64,000 bases of DNA from DATJCV01 sp963707665 (GCA_963707665.1 CAVPQU010000018.1:434001-498000); one strand, 5' to 3'; counted from the stretch's first letter, positions 18,723 through 28,890 are shown. Notes: generated by a model not told the origin, from the sequence alone. Translations and numbers: made by a program.

Positions 18723-18904
18723 GCGCGTGTCATGTCTGCGAGGCAACACTTTGCGATTGGCACCGATGGCAGACAGTGGCTGTCGATGGTCGATCTGCCA
18801 TGCGGTTTTTCCCATACTTGCAGCGCGCTGGCCGGAATTTTCGGCCTGGAAGTCGCATACAATCCTAGTATCTCTTCCACTTATTGTTGCTGATATTCCC
18901 CTCT

Positions 18905-19585
18905 ATGGCCACAAGCAAGATCAAGGTTCAGGATTTTTTGTCCGTGTTGCCATTGTTCGACGGCCTGGCGCCGGAGGAACTGGCGGATATCGCACAGGCC
19001 ACCACCGAGCACAAGGTGGCGCGTGGCGAAATCATCTTTCATCGCGGCGATCCCTGCGTCGGCTTTCATACCGTGGTCTATGGCCAGGTCAAGCTGGCGT
19101 TCACCTCGTCGCAAGGGACCGAAAAGGTGATCGAGATCATCGGCCCCGGCCATAGTTTTGGCGAGGCGTTGATGTTCATGGAAAAGCCGTACATCGTATC
19201 GGCCCAGGCGCTGGCTGATTCGCTGTTGCTGCATGTCGCGAAATCGGCGGTGTTCGGCGGCATCGAGCGCGACCCGAAGTTTGCGCGCAAGATGCTGGCC
19301 GGCTTGAGCCGGCGCCTGCACGGGCTGATTTGCGACGTCGAAGCCTACTCGCTGAATTCCGGCACCCAGCGCGTGATCGGCTACCTGCTCAAGAGTGACG
19401 ATTTGCAGGATGGCGATCAATTCCGTCTGGATGTCAGCAAGACGGTGCTCGCTTCCCGGCTGAACCTGACGCCGGAACATTTTTCCCGGATTCTGCACGA
19501 CTTGACGGCGCAAAAGCTGATTGCGGTGAATGGCCGCGACATCACGATTCAGGACATTCAGCGCCTACGCGACTACCAGGGGTGA
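18905..19585 (+). CDS. Crp/Fnr-family regulator, Dnr-like
   Basis: A 226-residue transcription factor with a cyclic-nucleotide-type sensor domain (about residues 20-130, including HSFGEALMFMEKPYIVSAQAL) and a CRP-type HTH (TVLASRLNLTPEHFSRILHDL). It lacks the N-terminal Cys cluster of FNR, so it should not bind a 4Fe-4S cluster. Together with flanking nnrS, DUF2249 genes and NO reductase, this suggests a Dnr-like nitric-oxide sensor acting on TTGAT-N4-ATCAA boxes. That assignment is inference. Its 3' end overlaps convergent nnrS by 44 nt. Confidence 0.82.
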   Translation: MATSKIKVQDFLSVLPLFDGLAPEELADIAQATTEHKVARGEIIFHRGDPCVGFHTVVYGQVKLAFTSSQGTEKVIEIIGPGHSFGEALMFMEKPYIVSAQALADSLLLHVAKSAVFGGIERDPKFARKMLAGLSRRLHGLICDVEAYSLNSGTQRVIGYLLKSDDLQDGDQFRLDVSKTVLASRLNLTPEHFSRILHDLTAQKLIAVNGRDITIQDIQRLRDYQG

Positions 19586-20868
19586 TGTCGATCTGGCGCT
19601 TGACGCGCAGGTACAGCCACGTAGCCCGCAACAGGTTCAGCCACAGCCAGCCGGCCGATAGCGCCAGCGCCAATGCTGCCGGATGGACCAGCGGCGGCCA
19701 CAGGGTGGCGCCGGTCAGCAACAGCAAGGCCGCCACATGCGCGACGAATTGCCTGAGCGCGACGCGGTCGGCCAGCACCTCCTTGATGCTTGGCCCGCGC
19801 CGCCCGGGCGCTGCGCTGTGTTGCAGGTGGTACCAGACCAGGAACGGCACGATCTTGTACAACATGCCGTTGATCGCCGACCAGGCGAAGCCGATGATGA
19901 ACAGCATGCCCAGCGTCAGCGACAAGCGCGGATCGTTGCCGCTGCTTGGCAGCAGCCACAGGAGCATGCACAGCAGCAGGCTCGCCATCGAGGCACGCCA
20001 GAACCAGGTGGTGGCATCCGGCTGGGGCCGTTTGCGCTGGCTCAGCAGATACAGCGTGATCAGCGTGAAGCCGAGATAGCCGAGCAACAGCAGCAGCGCG
20101 ACCGCGCCTGGCGCTCCAGTGGGCGCTGTCCTGAAACAGCAGCACGGCGCCTGACCACAGCAACAGCAGGCCGAGCAGCAGCGGACCCAGCCAGCGCGTG
20201 ATGCGCAGCGGATACACCGGCGTCACCTGGAACATCGGGATCACCTGAAACGCCACGCCAATCACCAGCAACCCGACCCAGCCCAGCAAGCCCCAGGCCA
20301 CGTGCAGGTCGGTCAGCAATAACAGCGGCAACGGCAGCGGCCAGGCAAAGCCGCTGGCCAGCGTCGCGCCCAGGCCAATGGTGATGGCCAGTGCGGCCAG
20401 CGCCAGCCGCACGGTGCGCACGGTAACGTTGCCGGCTTGCCGCCGCGCGCGCCACAGTCCAAGCGCGCAAGCGCCCAGCAGCCAGCCAAAGGCTGCCACC
20501 AGGCACGCCAGCGCCAGCTGGAACAGCAGCGGCTGGCCGCGCCAGAATGCCGCCGCCAACACCATCGTACCCAGCACCAGCAACGCATGCACGCCGGTCG
20601 CGGTGGCATTTGCCCGCGGCAGCGCGACGCCGGCGACGACCGGGAGGATCTGCATCAGCGCGCCAATCATCGTGCCGGCCAGTGCCCCCAGCGTGAGCAG
20701 ATGCGTCAGTGCCAGCGTCACCGGCGACCAGCGCGAAACCAGCGCCGCCGGTCCTTGCCAGAACAGCAGGATGGCGGCGGCCAGTACAAATAGCGGCGCC
20801 ACCAGGAAAAAGCGCAGTGGCGTCATCAGGCTGGGGGCCTGTTCGAAAGCCAGTACGCGCTGAATCAT
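19542..20868 (-). CDS. nnrS: NnrS family protein, frame broken near 20121
   Basis: Polytopic haem- and copper-containing inner-membrane protein that protects against nitric oxide. About 12 hydrophobic segments are visible, with conserved stretches HLLTLGALAGTMIGALMQIL and LPVVAGVALPRANATA near the N-terminus. The raw frame breaks at GGG 20121-20123; removing one base joins FQDSA to TGAPGAVALLLLLGYLGF and gives 441 residues, close to the family norm. The start at 20868 overlaps the upstream DUF2249 stop by 4 nt. The extreme C-terminus (after RQIDITPG) overlaps the regulator gene and may be slightly off. Confidence 0.86.
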
Positions 20869-21098
20869 TCCTTGTGCCAGATCAGTATCTCGTAACGATA
20901 GTTGTCCGTCGGGGTGACCTGATACAGGAAGCCGTTGTTGTCCAGGATGCGATACAGCGGCCGCGGCTCGCGGTCGATCAGCATGCGCAAGCGCTGCGGT
21001 TTCGTCAGTTCCGACAATGCGTTCATCACGCGTTCCAACGGTTCCGGCGGCTCCAGTCCGCACACATCCAAGGTGATGTCCTGTTCCATATTTTTCAT
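20865..21098 (-). CDS. DUF2249 domain protein
   Basis: A 77-residue protein of the DUF2249 family (LDVCGLEPPEPLERVMNALS, then LRMLIDREPRPLYRILDNNG), a TusA-like fold often encoded beside NO and denitrification genes. It overlaps the nnrS start as ATGA, so the two are translationally coupled. A second member lies next to NO reductase at 24557. Biochemical role unknown. Confidence 0.85.
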   Translation of the reverse strand: MKNMEQDITLDVCGLEPPEPLERVMNALSELTKPQRLRMLIDREPRPLYRILDNNGFLYQVTPTDNYRYEILIWHKE

Positions 21099-21167
21099 CG
21101 TTGCGCTGCGTGACCGGGAAGTGCCTGCCCGGAGTCTGGATCATCGTTGGTCGATCGCGGGCGATCC

Positions 21168-21181
21168 TTGATGCAGGTTAA
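21168..21181. promoter_or_regulatory. FNR/DNR-like box between nnrS operon and ubiU
   Basis: TTGAT-GCAG-GTTAA has one perfect half-site and one half matching at three of five positions. It lies 70 nt upstream of the DUF2249-nnrS operon (minus) and 190 nt upstream of ubiU (plus), so it could serve either. Confidence 0.45.
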
Positions 21182-21370
21182 GGATTGCGGGCCATCCTGC
21201 TCGCTATAGTGCCGCAATCGCCAGCTTCGTGCCAGCGCCGGCAGTCTGGCGCCAGCGGTGCGATGCCATCAGCATGGATGGTCGTGTTGACGCGCTGGCC
21301 ATCGTAAAAACAGCGTGCCGGTAGCGCGCGCCGCCGGTGCTTTTTGATCTCACCTCGACCACGCTCGCCC

Positions 21371-22427
21371 ATGAACATGCTGCTGACCCATCCCGAGAAC
21401 GCGGATTCGCCCGAGCCCGCACTGCCGATCGAACTGGTCTGCCCGGCCGGCAGCCTGCCGGCGCTGAAGGCGGCGATCGATCATGGCGCCGATTGCGTCT
21501 ACCTGGGCTTTCGCGACGCCACCAACGCCCGCAATTTCGCCGGCCTGAATTTCGACGAGGCCGCGATCGGCGCAGGCATCCGCTACGCTCACGAGCGTGG
21601 CCGCAAGGTGCTGCTGGCCTTGAATACCTATCCGCAGCCAACTGGCTGGCAGCGCTGGCGCCGCGCGATCGATCGCGCCGCCGAAACCGGAATCGATGCG
21701 GTGATCCTGGCCGATCCCGGCCTGATGCAATATGCGCAAAAAACGCACCCGCAGCTGCGATTGCATCTGTCGGTGCAGGGTTCGGCGACCAATGTCGAAG
21801 CGATCAATTTTTACCATCGGCATTTCGGCATCGCCCGTGCGGTGCTGCCGCGCGTGTTGTCGCTGGCGCAGGTCGAACAGGTGATGGGCAAGACGCCGGT
21901 CGACATCGAGGTGTTCGGCTTCGGCAGCCTGTGCGTGATGGTGGAAGGGCGCTGCGCGCTGTCGTCGTATGCCACTGGTGAATCGCCGAATACCGCCGGC
22001 GTCTGTTCGCCGGCCAAGGCGGTGCGCTGGGCAGCAGACGCCGCAAGGGCTGGAATCGCGCCTGAACGGCGTCTTGATCGACCGCTATGCCGATGGCGAA
22101 AACGCCGGCTACCCGACCTTGTGCAAGGGCCGCTTCGATGTCGCCGGCGAAAGCAATTACTACGCGATCGAAGAGCCGACCAGCTTGAATACGCTGGAAA
22201 TCCTGCCGCAGCTGCACAAGATGGGCGTGCGAGCGATCAAGATCGAAGGGCGGCAGCGCAGCCCGGCCTATGTCGCGCAAGTGACGCAGGTGTGGCGCGA
22301 GGCGATCGACAACTGCCTGTCCCCGACCCAGCGCTATTCGATCAAGCCGTCCTGGATGACTGCGCTCGACAAGGTCGCCGAAGGTCAGCAGCACACGCTG
22401 GGCGCCTATCACCGGCCGTGGAAGTGA
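21371..22427 (+). CDS. ubiU: UbiU, O2-independent ubiquinone hydroxylation, frame broken near 22029
   Basis: U32-peptidase-family protein that with UbiV forms an FeS complex hydroxylating ubiquinone precursors without oxygen. Diagnostic parts are LVCPAGSLPALKAAIDHGAD, the cysteine region FGSLCVMVEGRCALS...GVCSPAK, and PTLCKGRF. The frame breaks at GGG 22029-22031; removing one G joins PAKAVRW to QQTPQGLESRLNGVLIDRYA and yields 351 residues. The ATG at 21371 is the first of two nearby Met codons. It begins the ubiU-ubiV-ubiT-DGC cluster. Confidence 0.92.
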
Positions 22428-22463
22428 ATCCGGCTCATCGAACGACATTCAGGAGGCAATAGC

Positions 22464-23351
22464 GTGAAACTGGCTTTGGGTCCGTTGCAGTATTACTGGC
22501 CGCGCGAGACGACCATCGATTTCTACGACAGCATGGCGGCGACGCCGGTGGACATCGTCTATCTGGGCGAGACGGTATGTTCGCGCCGTCACGAACTGCG
22601 TGTCGCGGACTGGCTGGCGATCGGCGAGCGGCTGCAGGCCGCCGGCAAGGAAGTGGTGTTGGCGACCCAGGTGTTGATCGAATCGGGTTCCGATTTGAGC
22701 ACCTTGCGCCGCATCACCGACAACGGCCGCTTCATGGTCGAGGCCAACGACATGGGCGCCGTGCACTGCATGGACAGCAAGCCGTTCATCGGCGGCCCGT
22801 TCCTGAACATCTACAGCGGCCCCACGCTTGAACTGCTGGCTGGCCTGGGCGCGAAGCGCTGGGTGATGCCGCTGGAAATGGGGCGCGAGGGCTTGGCCCA
22901 GTTGCAGCAGGAGCGGCCGGCCGGGATGGAAACCGAAGTGTTTGCCTATGGCCGCATGCCGCTGGCATTTTCCGCGCGCTGCTTCACCGCCCGCCACCAC
23001 AATCTGCCGAAAGACGACTGTCAGTTCGTCTGCATGAAGTATCCGGACGGTCTGCTGATGGAAACGCGCGAAGGCCAGCCGTTCCTGACGCTGAACGGCA
23101 TCCAGACGCAGTCGGCGCTGGTCTACAACCTGATCGATCAGCTGGAGCCGATGCGCGGACTGGGAGTGGATGTGGTGCGCATCTCGCCGCAGTCGCAACA
23201 CACTGCCGACATCCTTGCCTTGTTCCATGCGGTGCTGAAGCGGCAGCTGAGCGCCGCCGAGGCGCTGGCGCGGATCGAGCCCCTGATGCCGGCCGCGCCC
23301 TGCAATGGCTACTGGCACGGCAAGCCGGGCCTGGAGCGGGTGCCCGCATAA
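22464..23351 (+). CDS. ubiV: UbiV, O2-independent ubiquinone hydroxylation
   Basis: Partner of UbiU, also a U32-family FeS protein. The 295-residue product shows the N-terminal LGPLQYYWPRETTIDFYDSM, an early Cys in YLGETVCSRRHE, and the cluster-binding cysteines in ARCFTARHHNLPKDDCQFVC. It follows ubiU by 36 nt with an AGGAGG-type site. Length and cysteines are normal. Confidence 0.95.
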   Translation: MKLALGPLQYYWPRETTIDFYDSMAATPVDIVYLGETVCSRRHELRVADWLAIGERLQAAGKEVVLATQVLIESGSDLSTLRRITDNGRFMVEANDMGAVHCMDSKPFIGGPFLNIYSGPTLELLAGLGAKRWVMPLEMGREGLAQLQQERPAGMETEVFAYGRMPLAFSARCFTARHHNLPKDDCQFVCMKYPDGLLMETREGQPFLTLNGIQTQSALVYNLIDQLEPMRGLGVDVVRISPQSQHTADILALFHAVLKRQLSAAEALARIEPLMPAAPCNGYWHGKPGLERVPA

Positions 23352-23398
23352 GCGCGGCTTTGCCGGCACGCCGGACATTTTCAACCAAGGGGTTTCGC

Positions 23399-23887
23399 AT
23401 GCGTAGTGCTCAATATGAATTGCCCGATCCGGTTGGCACGCTGTTGTCGATGCTGCCGGTATATCCGGGCTCGGTCTTGTTCGTCGCCGGCTTGAATCTG
23501 GCGCTGGCACCGCATTTGCAGGGCGAGATATGGCAAGCGCTGCAGCAAAAGAAGCTGCGGCTGAAGGTACTCGATGCGCGCCTGGCGTTCAACTTCAGCT
23601 GGAAGGATCAGGCGTTTTCCGCGATCGCCAACAGCGGCGCAGCGGATCTGACGATCGGCGCCAGCGCCCACGATCTGCTATTGCTGGCGCAGCGGCGTGA
23701 AGATCCCGACACGCTGTTTTTCAGCCGGCGGCTGGTGATGGAAGGCGATACCGAACTTGGCCTGCTGGTCAAAAATACGCTGGACGCGATTGATCTCTCG
23801 GTGTTTGAGCGCGCCAACCTGGCGCCGGCGCGGGTACTGGCGCGGCTGCGCTCGCGCGCCCGGCCGGCAGACGAGGCGGCACGCTGA
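23399..23887 (+). CDS. ubiT: UbiT, SCP2-domain ubiquinone biosynthesis protein
   Basis: Lipid-carrier accessory factor of the anaerobic ubiquinone pathway, the counterpart of UbiJ. The 162-residue protein is one SCP2-like domain, with FNFSWKDQAFSAIANSGAAD and FFSRRLVMEGDTELGLLVKN as the recognisable core. The Met at 23399 follows AAGGGG; an upstream in-frame Met at 23360 lacks a good ribosome site. It completes the U-V-T trio. Confidence 0.92.
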   Translation: MRSAQYELPDPVGTLLSMLPVYPGSVLFVAGLNLALAPHLQGEIWQALQQKKLRLKVLDARLAFNFSWKDQAFSAIANSGAADLTIGASAHDLLLLAQRREDPDTLFFSRRLVMEGDTELGLLVKNTLDAIDLSVFERANLAPARVLARLRSRARPADEAAR

Positions 23888-23956
23888 TCCGGCGCCGCCC
23901 GGCCATGTTGGCAGGGAGTGCGCCGCAGAGCTGTTTTTCTGCTGGAGGTGAGATGC

Positions 23957-24343
23957 ATGGTTACTGAAAAGAAGGTGCTGCCCCTGGTGTATTCCTGTTC
24001 CGGCTGCTCCAGTGCGGCGCAGCTGGCCAATCATGTGGCAGTGCGACTGGATCGGACTGGCGTGGCCGAGATGTCGTGCATCGCCGGCGTCGGTGGCGAC
24101 GTTCCTGCGCTGCTGAAGGTCGCCAAGTCAGGGCGGCCCATGGTCGTGATCGATGGCTGCGCGCTGGTGTGCGCCAAACGCTCGCTGGAGCGCCATGGCA
24201 TCATCCCGACCGAGCATCTGCAATTGGGCGAGCAGGGCGTCAAGAAACGTTTCCACACCGATTTTGATCCGCAACAGGCAGCAGAAATCGTCACTCTGGT
24301 CAGTGCAGTAATCGGCCAGCTGGTCTCGACCCCAACCGATTAG
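23957..24343 (+). CDS. DGC-domain putative zinc-binding protein
   Basis: A 128-residue cytosolic protein with the DGC-family signature: CSGCSSAAQLANHVAVRLD, MSCIAGVGGDVPALLK, and the name-giving IDGCALVCAKRSLE. The cysteines suggest metal or FeS binding. Function is unknown; the family is often found beside anaerobic respiration genes, as here after ubiT. A strong GGAGGTGAG site decides the start; the nearer ATG at 23953 is out of frame. Confidence 0.85.
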   Translation: MVTEKKVLPLVYSCSGCSSAAQLANHVAVRLDRTGVAEMSCIAGVGGDVPALLKVAKSGRPMVVIDGCALVCAKRSLERHGIIPTEHLQLGEQGVKKRFHTDFDPQQAAEIVTLVSAVIGQLVSTPTD

Positions 24344-24480
24344 GCAGCTGCTTCAAATCCCCTCGAATGCCGGCCTGGAGCGCAGCCTTGGAACAAGGGC
24401 ACGCGGTTCTTGCCGGCGTCCCCATCCGCGCAGAACTACCTGAAAACCCCCGCATGCCTGGTTGCAGATCGATGTGCTAT

Positions 24481-24543
24481 GGAGTATATCGAAATTGCGT
24501 ATATTTTATATGCGTAAATGGAGGTATATGAAGCCAGTATGTA
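24481..24543 (+). repeat. GTAT-pair intergenic element, copy 5
   Basis: GGAGTATATCGAAA and CCAGTATGT with GTAT at 24484 and 24537 (53 nt apart), centre ATGCGTAAAT. A third GGTATAT lies between the boxes at 24523. It sits between two convergent genes. Confidence 0.8.
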
Positions 24544-24556
24544 ACACCTCGTTGGC

Positions 24557-24823
24557 TTATCCGGCAACCATCGCGAAGTCGATCACGATCTCGCCAGGCT
24601 GGCGCGAAATATAAGTGACGCGTACGTGCGGCCCATAGTGGTCCTCGATCTGCGCCAGCAGTGGCAGCGGGTCATGGTCGTTGCAAAAACGCATGGTCTC
24701 GCCCGGCTGCAGCGCGGCCAGCGCGCCAAAGATGGCGGCATGGCGAAAGCGTTTGGCAACGCCGCGGGCGTCAAATGGGTAAATGCCTTCGGTGATGCGT
24801 GGGCTGGAACAATCGTGTGCCAA
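24557..24823 (-). CDS. DUF2249 domain protein downstream of NO reductase
   Basis: An 88-residue DUF2249 protein (GIYPFDARGVAKRFRHAAIFGAL, RFCNDHDPLPLLAQIEDHYG). It lies 87 nt after norZ on the same strand and is probably co-expressed, though a hairpin lies between them. Unlike the 20865 copy it keeps the CNDHDP motif common in this family. Role in NO metabolism is inferred from context only. Confidence 0.85.
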   Translation of the reverse strand: MAHDCSSPRITEGIYPFDARGVAKRFRHAAIFGALAALQPGETMRFCNDHDPLPLLAQIEDHYGPHVRVTYISRQPGEIVIDFAMVAG

Positions 24824-24859
24824 GATAATTCTCCTTGAATCCGCGTGCGTCAGACAATG

Positions 24860-24883
24860 AAAAGGGCCGGCATGTGCCGGCCC
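24860..24883 (-). terminator. Hairpin between norZ and DUF2249 gene
   Basis: GGGCCGGC (24864-24871) and GCCGGCCC (24876-24883) form an 8-bp perfect stem; on the minus strand it is followed by TTTT. It could be a partial terminator lowering expression of the downstream gene. Confidence 0.6.
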
Positions 24884-24910
24884 CGGTTGCTGGCTCTTAC
24901 CAGCGATGCA

Positions 24911-27191
24911 TCAGGCGCCGCCGGCGCTGGCGATCGCGCCGACACCCTCGGGCTGGCGCTTGCCGCCGACCCAGGAGGCGTAGTGCAAATACCGCCAGGA
25001 ACACCATGCCGACCGCGAAGACGATGTCGCCCGGTACCCGCAACCACACCATGGTTTCCATGAAGGTGGAGTGGATCACTTCCGGTGAGCGGGCGAACCA
25101 CATGCCCTTGGTGATGCTGGCCCAGACCTGGTAGATGCCGGCCGGTACCAGCGAGATGAAGACCATCATCGCCAGTCCGATATTCAGCGACCAGAAAGTC
25201 AGGCCCAGCAGGCGATCCGACCACAGCACGCGTGACGACACGCCGCGCAGGCAGAACAGCAGCAAGCCGATGCCGAGCATGCCGTACACGCCAAACAGCG
25301 CGGCGTGGCCGTGGGCGGCGGTCATGTTCAGGCCCTGCAGGTAGTACAGCGCGATCGGGGTGTTGATCGTGAAGCCGAGCAGGCCGGCACCGACCACGTT
25401 CCAGAAGCCGACCGCGATGAAGCACAGGATCGACCATTTGTAGGTCTGCACCCACGGTGCGGCTTTCGAGCGCTGGTAGTTTTTGTAGGCTTCGGTGCCG
25501 ATCATGGCCAGCGGGACCACTTCCAGTGCCGAGAACATGGCGCCAATCGCGATCACGAAGGTCGGCGTGCCGGTGAAGTACAGGTGATGCAGCGTACCCA
25601 GAATGCCGCCGAACATGAAGACGATGGTTTCCAGCACGATGGCGCTGTTGGCAGTCTTGGCATGAATCAGGCCGAGGCGGGTGAACAGGAGGGCGATGAC
25701 GGCGGTGGCGAAGACTTCGAAGAAGCCCTCGACCCACAGGTGCACCAGCCACCAGCGCCAGTACTCGACCATCGCGTAGTGGGTGTGCTGGCCCCAGGTC
25801 AGCGAGGTGGCATAGAAGCCGCCGATGCAGAGCGCCGACAGGAACACCATCGCGATCAGGCCGCGGCTTTCGCTCGGTTTCTTCAGCGCCGGCCACAGGC
25901 CGCGGCCCAGCAGCGTGACCCAGAACAGCAGGCCGACGAACAGCAGCAGTTGCCAGACCCGGCCCATGCTGGTGAATTCCAGGCCCTGGTTGCCGAGCCA
26001 GAAGCTGAAGCTGGTGCTCGATTTTGCAATGGTGCCGATCCAGCCGAAGGCGGTCGAGCCGACCACGATGAACAAGAGCGCGTAGAACAGGACGTTGACG
26101 CCGAGTTTCTGGAATTTCGGCTCATGGCCGGAAATCGCCGGCGCGATGTACAGGCCGGTCGCCAGCCAGGCGGTGGCGATCCACAGCACCGCAAACTGGG
26201 TGTGGATCGTGCGGCTGACGGTGTAGGGCAGGATCTCGCCCAGCGGAATGCCGAAGAAGCTTTGTCCTTCGACCGCGTAGTGCGCGGTGATCACGCCGAA
26301 ACCGACTTGCGCCAGCATCAGGCCGATGACCACGTAGAAGTATTTTCTGGTGGCCAGCATCGACGGCGTCGGCTTCAGACTTAGCAACGGGTCGGCCTTG
26401 GCCGGCACTGGATCGTCCATTTCCGGATGGCGCGAGTGATAGAACAGCATGCCGATGATGGCGCCGATCATCAGGATGATGCTGGCAATCGACCAGATGC
26501 CGGCATCCGCGGTCGGGGTATTGCCGACCGCCGGTTCCGGCGGCCAGTTGCTGGTGTAGCTCATGTCGGTCTTGCCGGGACGATCAGCCGCCGCCGACCA
26601 GGAAGACCAGAAGAAGAACGCCGGCAAGGCTTGCAGATCGGCCGGGTCGGCCAGCGCACCGGCCGACATCGCGTACTGCTCGCGCAGCTTGTCGAGTGCC
26701 GGTTCGGTGCCGAACAGGTCGGTGTAATGCTTGGCCACTTCCTGGGCAGCGGCGAAGCGCGCCGGCGACAGCGTGATGGCGCCGGTTTGGTCGTCATACG
26801 TATTGCGCCGCATTTCGTCTTTTACCAAGCCGTCGAGCTGCGCCTTGGGGCCGGCACCGAGCTCTTCGTACGGCTTGCCGAAATCGCGCTGCGCCCAGAT
26901 ATCACGCAAGGCAACGGTCTCGCGGTGCAGCCAGTCGGCCGACCAGTCCGGCGCCAGGTAGCTGCCGTGGCCCCAGACCGAACCGAGTTGCTGGCCGCCG
27001 GCAGTCAGCCATGCCGACTGGCCACGTTGTACCTGGCCTTCCGAGAACAGCACCTGGCCTTGGGTGCTGACAACCTGTTTCGGTATCGGCGGCGCGGCCA
27101 GATAAATCTCGGTTCCGACCCAGCCCAAAACGCCGAAAGACAGGACGCAGATGACTGCGAGCCATGTCCATAGTTTGCGCGTTGCTTGCAT
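24911..27191 (-). CDS. norZ: Quinol-dependent nitric oxide reductase (qNor), frame broken near 24987
   Basis: Single-subunit enzyme of the haem-copper oxidase superfamily reducing NO to N2O with quinol electrons. An N-terminal helix precedes a periplasmic domain without a CXXCH haem c motif (about residues 35-215), then about 13 helices. Metal ligands are visible in GQHTHYAMVEYWRWWLVHLW and GTLHHLYFTG, with MTAAHGHAALFG later. The raw C-terminus is scrambled; removing one base of AAA 24987-24989 restores HYASWVGGKRQPEGVGAIA and gives 759 residues, normal for qNor. The start at 27191 is preferred over an upstream frame extension. An FNR/DNR box lies upstream. Confidence 0.94.
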
Positions 27192-27258
27192 GATGACTTC
27201 CCTTTTTAGTGATTCAAATTTTCGGTTTGAGTATAGGGAAGGGGCCTTGCCGGAATAA

Positions 27259-27272
27259 ATGATGTATATCAA
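27259..27272 (-). promoter_or_regulatory. FNR/DNR box upstream of norZ
   Basis: On the minus strand, TTGAT-ATAC-ATCAT matches TTGAT-N4-ATCAA at nine of ten positions. It is centred 74 nt upstream of the norZ start codon, a suitable distance for an activator site. It is the best of the four boxes in the window. Confidence 0.75.
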
Positions 27273-27378
27273 AGAAATCTATTAGCGCGCCGCCTTACCA
27301 TGCGCTGCAAGCGCGTGCTCGGGCACACATCGTGCGCCGCTTGCAGCTGCGTTTTTCCATTCTGGAGATGGCATCGTG

Positions 27379-28635
27379 ATGAATTTCGATTACTCGCCGC
27401 GGGTGCAGGCTTTGCGCCGGCAATTGCAGGACTTCATGGATGACCATGTGATCCCGCGCATCGGCGAATGGCAGCGCTGTGAGGCGCGCGGCAAGCATCC
27501 GTCGTTCATGGAAGACCTGAAGGCCCTGGCCAAATCGGAAGGCTTGTGGAATCTGTTTTTGCCCAGCCTGGGCAGCGACGAACCGGGACAGCGCTTGAGC
27601 AATCTCGAATACGCGCCGCTGGCCGAAATCATGGGGCGCGTCGCGTGGGCGTCGGAAGTGTTCAACTGCAGCGCGCCGGACAGCGGCAACATGGAAGTGC
27701 TGCATCTGTTCGGCTCGCCGGCGCAGCGCCGCCAGTGGCTGGCGCCACTGCTGGACGGCACGATCCGTTCCTGCTTCGCGATGAGCGAGCCGGACGTGGC
27801 GTCGTCCGATGCCAGCAACATCCAGACCCTGATCCGGCGCGACGGCGACCAGTACGTGATCAACGGCCGCAAGTGGTTCATTACCGGCGCCGCTCATCCG
27901 CACTGCCGGCTGGCGATCGTGATGGGCGTCACCGATGCCGACGGCGAGCCGCACCGGCGCCAGAGCATGCTGCTGGTGCCGATGGATTCTCCCGGCCTGA
28001 AAGTGGTGCGCAACATCCCGGTCATGCAGCACGTCGCGTCGGAAGGGCACTGCGAAATCGTCTTGCGCAACGTGCGCGTGCCGCTCGCCAACTTGATCCA
28101 TGCCGAGGGCGCCGGCTTTGCGATTGCCCAGGCACGTCTCGGGCCGGGCCGCATCCACCATTGCATGCGCCTGATCGGCCAGGCCGAACTGGCGCTGGAA
28201 CTGATGTGCGAGCGTGCCGCCGAACGGCGTACCTTCGGCCACTATCTGCACCAGCACGGCGTGGTGGCCGAATGGATCGCGCTGTCACGGATGGAAATCG
28301 AACAGGCGCGGCTGCTGGTGTTGAAGACTGCGTGGCTGATCGACCAGCAGGGCGCCAAGGCGGCAATGCGCGAAATCGCGATGATCAAGGCGCTGGTGCC
28401 GCGCATGCAGAGCGCGGTCTGCGATCGGGCGATGCAGGTATTTGGCGCCATGGGCCTGTCCGCCGATACGCCGCTGGCCGCGATGTGGACTGCCGGCCGC
28501 GTGTTGCGCATCGCCGACGGCCCGGATGAGGTTCATCTGCGCTCGCTGGCACGGCAGGAAATTTCGGCCGCCGCCCAGCGTCGCGGGGTCAGCGCGCACT
28601 ACATGCCGATGCCGACTTATGGCGAGTTGGATTGA
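27379..28635 (+). CDS. Acyl-CoA dehydrogenase
   Basis: FAD flavoenzyme of the acyl-CoA dehydrogenase superfamily, 418 residues. The order is N-terminal helical domain, middle beta domain (CFAMSEPDVASSDASNIQT, INGRKWFITGA), and C-terminal helical domain with the FAD/ETF region QVFGAMGLSADTPLAAMW and RIADGPDEVH. The pattern resembles the ACAD10/11 type that acts on long or modified chains. GTG at 27376 directly precedes the ATG and either could start. It is divergent from norZ; no functional link is evident. Confidence 0.9.
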   Translation: MNFDYSPRVQALRRQLQDFMDDHVIPRIGEWQRCEARGKHPSFMEDLKALAKSEGLWNLFLPSLGSDEPGQRLSNLEYAPLAEIMGRVAWASEVFNCSAPDSGNMEVLHLFGSPAQRRQWLAPLLDGTIRSCFAMSEPDVASSDASNIQTLIRRDGDQYVINGRKWFITGAAHPHCRLAIVMGVTDADGEPHRRQSMLLVPMDSPGLKVVRNIPVMQHVASEGHCEIVLRNVRVPLANLIHAEGAGFAIAQARLGPGRIHHCMRLIGQAELALELMCERAAERRTFGHYLHQHGVVAEWIALSRMEIEQARLLVLKTAWLIDQQGAKAAMREIAMIKALVPRMQSAVCDRAMQVFGAMGLSADTPLAAMWTAGRVLRIADGPDEVHLRSLARQEISAAAQRRGVSAHYMPMPTYGELD

Positions 28636-28769
28636 GGCGCAGCCAGTCCGGAAATGGCGATGACGATTGGCACGACCGGCGCCGCTGGCAGTCTGCGCAG
28701 CAGCGCCGGCGGTGCTTGCGGCGGCACCGCAGGACGTCGCGGCAAGTGCCGGGATATAGGACTTTGGCC

Positions 28770-28832
28770 GGATACTCCTTATATAGTGTCCAAATACCGG
28801 ACTAAAAGCCTGACAGAAATCAATATACTCCG
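28770..28832 (-). repeat. GTAT-pair intergenic element, copy 6
   Basis: On the minus strand, GGAGTATATTGA and AGGAGTATCC with GTAT cores 53 nt apart (atac at 28825-28828 and 28772-28775) and centre TAGTCCGGTATTTGGACACTA, which can fold as a hairpin. It lies between convergent genes. Confidence 0.82.
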
Positions 28833-28890
28833 TCGACTGGAAGCGCAATGGCAGTGGGGCGGGGCCACACGACGCCGGGCGCCGGCTGGA

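Noticed and set aside
27231..27267. An eleventh GTAT pair upstream of norZ
   Set aside because: GAGTATAG at 27229 and GTATAT at 27264 are 33 nt apart, not 53, and the second is part of the FNR/DNR box.
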